DNA of 8,878 bases, taken from NCBI GenBank assembly GCA_905373555.1, contig CAJPTP010000029.1:1-8878 (forward strand), read 5' to 3'. The stretch is from an uncultured Francisella sp. GTDB taxonomy: Bacteria; Pseudomonadota; Gammaproteobacteria; Burkholderiales; Neisseriaceae. The position numbers and the translations under genes are program-made. The notes beneath the pieces are model-generated. The model was not told the origin of the DNA. It saw only the letters and a program-made list of their open reading frames with translations, and did not search any database. Numbering within the stretch: the first letter of the stretch is position 1; every line of letters starts with the position of its first letter. Positions 6,485 through 8,878 of the stretch are shown here, piece by piece.

Positions 6485-6521
6485 GGGCCCAACGGCCCAA
6501 CAGCGCCGAGCCGTTGGGCCC
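6485..6521. repeat. 11-bp perfect inverted repeat after glyA
   Basis: GGGCCCAACGG (6485-6495) and CCGTTGGGCCC (6511-6521) are exact reverse complements around a 15-base loop, about 50 bases after the glyA stop. No T-run follows, so it would be at most a Rho-assisted or 3'-end-protecting hairpin. Confidence 0.55.
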
Positions 6522-6647
6522 TAAGCGGGCTTCGGCGCAAGCCGCCCGGCCCGGGGAACCGGCCCACAGGCCGCAAACCCCAAGCCCCAAGCCGCCCGGA
6601 GCCAAGCGGCCTCGGGCAGGGGGCGTATCGGGCTTTTAAGGTTTGCC

Positions 6648-6679
6648 GCCGTTGGGTTTGCCCCGACGGCTTGTTTTTT
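6648..6679 (+). terminator. Possible glyA terminator
   Basis: GCCGT (6648-6652) pairs with ACGGC (6666-6670), with an inner GGG:CCC pairing, and is followed by TTGTTTTTT (6671-6679). The stem is short and interrupted, and it lies about 215 bases after glyA, so the call is tentative. Confidence 0.4.
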
Positions 6680-6702
6680 GCGCGGCTCGCCGCAGGCTCC
6701 CT

Positions 6703-6729
6703 CGCCTCGCCGCCTTCGGGCGCGAGGCG
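6703..6729 (+). promoter_or_regulatory. UUCG-tetraloop hairpin in the ppa leader
   Basis: CGCCTCG (6703-6709) pairs with CGAGGCG (6723-6729). After one bulged C the stem continues as CGCC-TTCG-GGCG. This is an 11-bp GC-rich stem closed by a C(UUCG)G tetraloop, an exceptionally stable RNA motif. It ends 30 bases before AAGGAG of ppa. There is no T-run after it, so mRNA protection or translational tuning is likelier than termination, though this is inference. Confidence 0.55.
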
Positions 6730-6774
6730 GTTGGGCGCCGCCGCTTGCGGATTTTTTTCAAGGAGACATTTGGA

Positions 6775-7311
6775 ATGGACATTTCCGTCATTTCGCCCGC
6801 CAAGTCGGTTCCGGACGACTTCAACGCCATCATCGAGATTCCCGCCCGCAGCCCCGACGGGATCAAATTTGAGCTGGACAAGGAAAGCGGCTGCATCGCG
6901 GTCGACCGCTTCTTGGGCACGGCGATGAACTATCCCGCCAACTACGGCTTTGTGCCCAACACCCTCTCCGGCGACGGCGACCCGTGCGACGTTTTGGTCG
7001 TCGCCCCTTCGCCCTTGCCGCCGGGATGCCTGATCCGCTGCCGCGCCTTGGGCATGATGTTCATGGAAGACGAGAGCGGCGTGGACGCCAAGATCGTCGC
7101 CGTTCCCACCGCCAAGATCTGCCCCATGTACGCGGGAATCAAGAAGCTGGAGGATTTGCCGCAACAGCTGCGCGACCAAATCGAGCACTTCTTCGCCCAC
7201 TACAAAGACCTCGAAAAGGGAAAATGGGTCAAGATCAGCGGCTGGGGAACGATCGAGGACGCCAAAAAAGAGCTGGAGCAGGGCATTGCCAACCACGCCA
7301 AAGGCAAATGA
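6775..7311 (+). CDS. ppa: Inorganic pyrophosphatase, family I
   Basis: PPase hydrolyses pyrophosphate to two phosphates in the cytosol with Mg2+, drawing nucleic-acid, protein and activated-sugar synthesis forward. The 178-residue product is close to E. coli PPase (176) and aligns end to end. Landmarks are VIEIPA-like IIEIPA (19-24), KFELDKESG (31-39), VDRF (43-46), AMNYPANYG (50-58), the metal-binding aspartates D67, D69 and D72 in DGDPCDV, DAKIVAVP, and HYKDLEKGKWVKISGW near the end. The residue at 71 is Cys, where the family signature normally has a hydrophobic residue such as Leu or Val; the three aspartates are intact, so activity is expected. The start is strongly supported by AAGGAG (6760-6765) 9 bases upstream and by homology. 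The gene appears monocistronic, with its own terminator downstream and a stable leader hairpin upstream. Confidence 0.97.
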   Translation: MDISVISPAKSVPDDFNAIIEIPARSPDGIKFELDKESGCIAVDRFLGTAMNYPANYGFVPNTLSGDGDPCDVLVVAPSPLPPGCLIRCRALGMMFMEDESGVDAKIVAVPTAKICPMYAGIKKLEDLPQQLRDQIEHFFAHYKDLEKGKWVKISGWGTIEDAKKELEQGIANHAKGK

Positions 7312-7328
7312 CGCTTTTTTGCGCGCGC

Positions 7329-7353
7329 AAGGCCGGCTTGTCCGGCCTTTTTT
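7329..7353 (+). terminator. Intrinsic terminator of ppa
   Basis: AAGGCCGG (7329-7336) pairs with CCGGCCTT (7342-7349) around a 5-base loop and runs into T6 (7348-7353). It starts 17 bases after the ppa stop. This is a classical Rho-independent terminator. Confidence 0.93.
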
Positions 7354-7867
7354 ATTGCGCGCCGCGGGCGCAAAACGGGGCAAAAACGCCGCGACGATCC
7401 CGCGCGCATAGGCGCGGCCGCGTCTTCCGGCTATCATTGGCCAAAGGGGCTGAACAAAACGACGGCGTCGCTCGGCGTCTCGGCCGGCCGGGGCGCTTGG
7501 GGCCGGCCCAAAGCGATGCGGGGCCGGCCTGCGGCGAAGCGGCGGCGAATCGGCGCCTAACCCGGGGCCGATCGAATCCGATCGGGGAGTGGGCCGGATC
7601 CGAGCCGCTCTGAGCCGAATCCGAGCCCGGGCCGGCCGGGGCGGGGCCGGGCGGATTTTGATCGATCGGCGGTCGCCGGGCGATTCGGCCGACGGGCGAT
7701 CAGGCAAACGGGGCGGTTCGATGGGCAAAAAAACGCGCGCCGTGATGAGCGCGACGGCTCGGGCGCGGTGGCTGCGGCTGGCGCGCCTGCGGCTGCGCCG
7801 GCTCGCGCGGCGCAGGCTTTCCGGCGGCTCGGCGGGCTTGGGCTCGCCGCCGCAGGGCAAATCCGTG
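7354..7867. other. GC-rich spacer before the HDAC-family gene
   Basis: About 500 bases with no separate gene. The frame of the downstream gene stays open from 7589 through the second half, but translates to an Arg-rich string without family similarity. The DNA is rich in GGCCGG, GATCGG and ATCCGA words. A TATCAT hexamer at 7432-7437 is a possible -10 element, without a visible -35 partner. Confidence 0.45.
7432..7437 (+). promoter_or_regulatory. Possible -10 element for the HDAC-family gene
   Basis: TATCAT matches the -10 consensus at five of six positions in otherwise GC-rich DNA, shortly after the ppa terminator. No -35 match is visible. It would give a leader of roughly 420 bases to the ATG at 7868, or about 280 to the alternative ATG at 7721. 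Confidence 0.2.
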
Positions 7868-8836
7868 ATGGAGTGGCTGCTTAGCCCAAGCTCCGGCCTC
7901 ACGGCTTTTATTTCCCATCCCGACTGTCAGGCCCATCGCATGGGCCATGGCCACCCCGAGTCGCCCGATCGCATCGTCGCGATTCGCGGCCGCTTGGCCG
8001 AGGCGAGGCTGTTCGACTTTTTGCAGCAGGTGCCCGCGCCTTTGGCCACCGAGCAGCAAATCTGCCGCGCCCACACCCCGCGGTATCTGGAGTACCTCGA
8101 AGGCTCCGCGCCCGCGCGGGGCACCAAGCGGCTGGATTCCGACACGGCGCTGTGCCCGGATTCGCTCAAGGCGATCCGCCGGGCCGCCGGGGCGGGGGTG
8201 GCGGCGGTGGATATGGTCATGTCCGGGCGCGCCCCCAACGCCTTTTGCTGCGTGCGCCCGCCCGGCCACCACGCCGAGTCGAGCAAGGCGATGGGCTTTT
8301 GCTTCGTCAACAACGTCGCGGTCGCCGCGATGCACGCCTTGGCGGTGCATCGGCTCAAGCGCGTCTTGATCGTCGATTTCGACGCCCACCACGGCAACGG
8401 CACCGAGGAAATCTTCAAAGACGACGAGCGGGTCATGCTGATTTCCAGCTTCCAGCACCCGTTTTTCCCCTACAGCGGCGACAAGCCCGTCGGCTCCAAC
8501 CCCAACATCCGCAACTTCCCGCTGCCCGCGGGCTCAGACGGGCGGACTTTCCGCAAGATGGTGCTGCACGAGTGGCTGCCCGCGATCCAAGACTTCCGCC
8601 CCGAGCTGTTTTTGTTGAGCGCCGGCTTCGACGCCCACGTCAACGACGGCATGGCGTTTTTGCGCCTCAACGACGACGATTTCGGCTGGATCACCGCGCG
8701 GCTCGTGCGTCAAGCCAATCTGCGCTGCGAGGGGCGGCTGGTCTCGATTCTCGAGGGCGGCTACGACATTCCGTCTTTGGCGGGCGCCGTCGCGCGCCAC
8801 GTCGAGGCCCTGTGCGGCAGGCGCATTCGCGAGTAG
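7868..8836 (+). CDS. Histone deacetylase family amidohydrolase (class II/acetylpolyamine-amidohydrolase-like)
   Basis: The product belongs to the zinc-dependent arginase/deacetylase fold shared by eukaryotic class II HDACs, bacterial HDAC-like amidohydrolases, acetylpolyamine amidohydrolases and AcuC. These cleave acetyl-amide bonds of acetyl-lysine or small acetylated amines. From the ATG at 7868 it has 322 residues. Motifs in order are HPDC...H..GHPESPDR, the general-base pair H134-H135 in RPPGHHAE, MGFCFVNNVAVAA, the zinc ligands D172 and H174 in DFDAHHGNGTEE, QHPFFPYSG, the third zinc ligand D255 in SAGFDAH, and the catalytic tyrosine Y299 in LEGGYD. All catalytic residues are present. 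Start is uncertain: family homology begins near residue 11 (TAFISHPDC), favouring 7868 (no strong ribosome-binding site; GTG at 7865 is adjacent). An ATG at 7721 would give 371 residues with an Arg-rich extension. The substrate cannot be told from sequence. No functional link with ppa is evident. Confidence 0.93.
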   Translation: MEWLLSPSSGLTAFISHPDCQAHRMGHGHPESPDRIVAIRGRLAEARLFDFLQQVPAPLATEQQICRAHTPRYLEYLEGSAPARGTKRLDSDTALCPDSLKAIRRAAGAGVAAVDMVMSGRAPNAFCCVRPPGHHAESSKAMGFCFVNNVAVAAMHALAVHRLKRVLIVDFDAHHGNGTEEIFKDDERVMLISSFQHPFFPYSGDKPVGSNPNIRNFPLPAGSDGRTFRKMVLHEWLPAIQDFRPELFLLSAGFDAHVNDGMAFLRLNDDDFGWITARLVRQANLRCEGRLVSILEGGYDIPSLAGAVARHVEALCGRRIRE

Positions 8837-8840
8837 CTCT

Positions 8841-8865
8841 CGCCGCCTCCGGCGCCGAAGCGGCG
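8841..8865 (+). terminator. Possible terminator hairpin after the HDAC-family gene
   Basis: CGCCGC (8841-8846) pairs with GCGGCG (8860-8865) 4 bases after the stop codon, with the palindrome CGGCGCCG inside the loop. No T-run is visible before the window ends at 8878, so termination is unproven. Confidence 0.3.
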
Positions 8866-8878
8866 CGGCCCTTGGATT

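Larger units (their letters stand above)
6433..6774. other. Hairpin-rich spacer between glyA and ppa
   Basis: The 342-base spacer is gene-free. The first 200 bases are very C/G-rich and hold an 11-bp hairpin (6485-6521). A possible terminator follows at 6648-6679 and a UUCG-capped stem at 6703-6729, just before the ppa ribosome-binding site (AAGGAG, 6760-6765). I saw no clear ppa promoter. Confidence 0.5.

Noticed and set aside
3661..7902. A 1413-codon open frame on the - strand, antisense to glyA and ppa
   Set aside because: It lies opposite two certain genes, its translation is Arg/Pro/Ala/Gly-rich without conserved motifs, and long antisense frames are expected where GC-rich codon bias suppresses stops. 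The length is striking but needs no gene.
1..8878. CRISPR array, rRNA, tRNA, integrase, toxin-antitoxin or phage-defence genes
   Set aside because: No regularly spaced repeats, RNA-gene signatures or corresponding protein motifs were seen on either strand.

Overview
The window reads as GC-rich bacterial chromosome. Five confident protein genes are present, all on the + strand: ahpC (1298-1861), an AhpF-N-terminal-domain fusion protein (2139-3419), glyA (5182-6432), ppa (6775-7311) and a histone-deacetylase-family amidohydrolase (7868-8836). The GlyA, AhpC and PPase sequences resemble proteobacterial proteins. GlyA in particular recalls Burkholderiales/betaproteobacterial enzymes (HIELIASENY, KYAEGYPGKRYYGGCE, GGPLMHVIAAKAVAFKEAL, NKNAIPNDPEKPFV, PVYG end). 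This assignment rests on remembered family sequences, not on a search.

Layout. 1-1297: no supportable gene; the first ~260 bases are clearly AT-richer than the rest and the stretch grades into GC-rich DNA. 1298-3483: a peroxide-detoxification pair, ahpC followed by a protein that keeps the tandem thioredoxin-fold N-terminal domain of AhpF but lacks its FAD/NAD(P)H reductase part, closed by a strong symmetric terminator. 3484-5181: about 1.7 kb without a gene, holding a 30-39 bp imperfect inverted repeat around a ~150 bp AT-richer core, 10-bp tandem repeats with a G-quadruplex motif, hairpins, a TATAAT box and a TTTGAT-type tandem repeat. 5182-6432: glyA. 6433-6774: hairpin-rich spacer, including a UUCG-capped stem just before the ppa ribosome-binding site. 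6775-7353: ppa and its terminator. 7354-7867: GC-rich spacer. 7868-8836: HDAC-family gene.

The genes are mostly housekeeping. AhpC reduces peroxides and needs a disulfide reductant; its neighbour looks like a remodelled AhpF-derived partner. GlyA supplies glycine and one-carbon units. PPase pulls biosynthetic reactions forward by removing pyrophosphate. The HDAC-family enzyme deacetylates a small amide or a protein. Only about half of the window is coding, which is low for a bacterium.

The most notable item is the ahpC-linked protein. The first cysteine of the AhpF CxxC motif is replaced by glutamine (Gln-Gln-Asn-Cys), the flavoprotein domain is gone, and a roughly 150-residue probably helical C-terminal region that I do not recognise takes its place.
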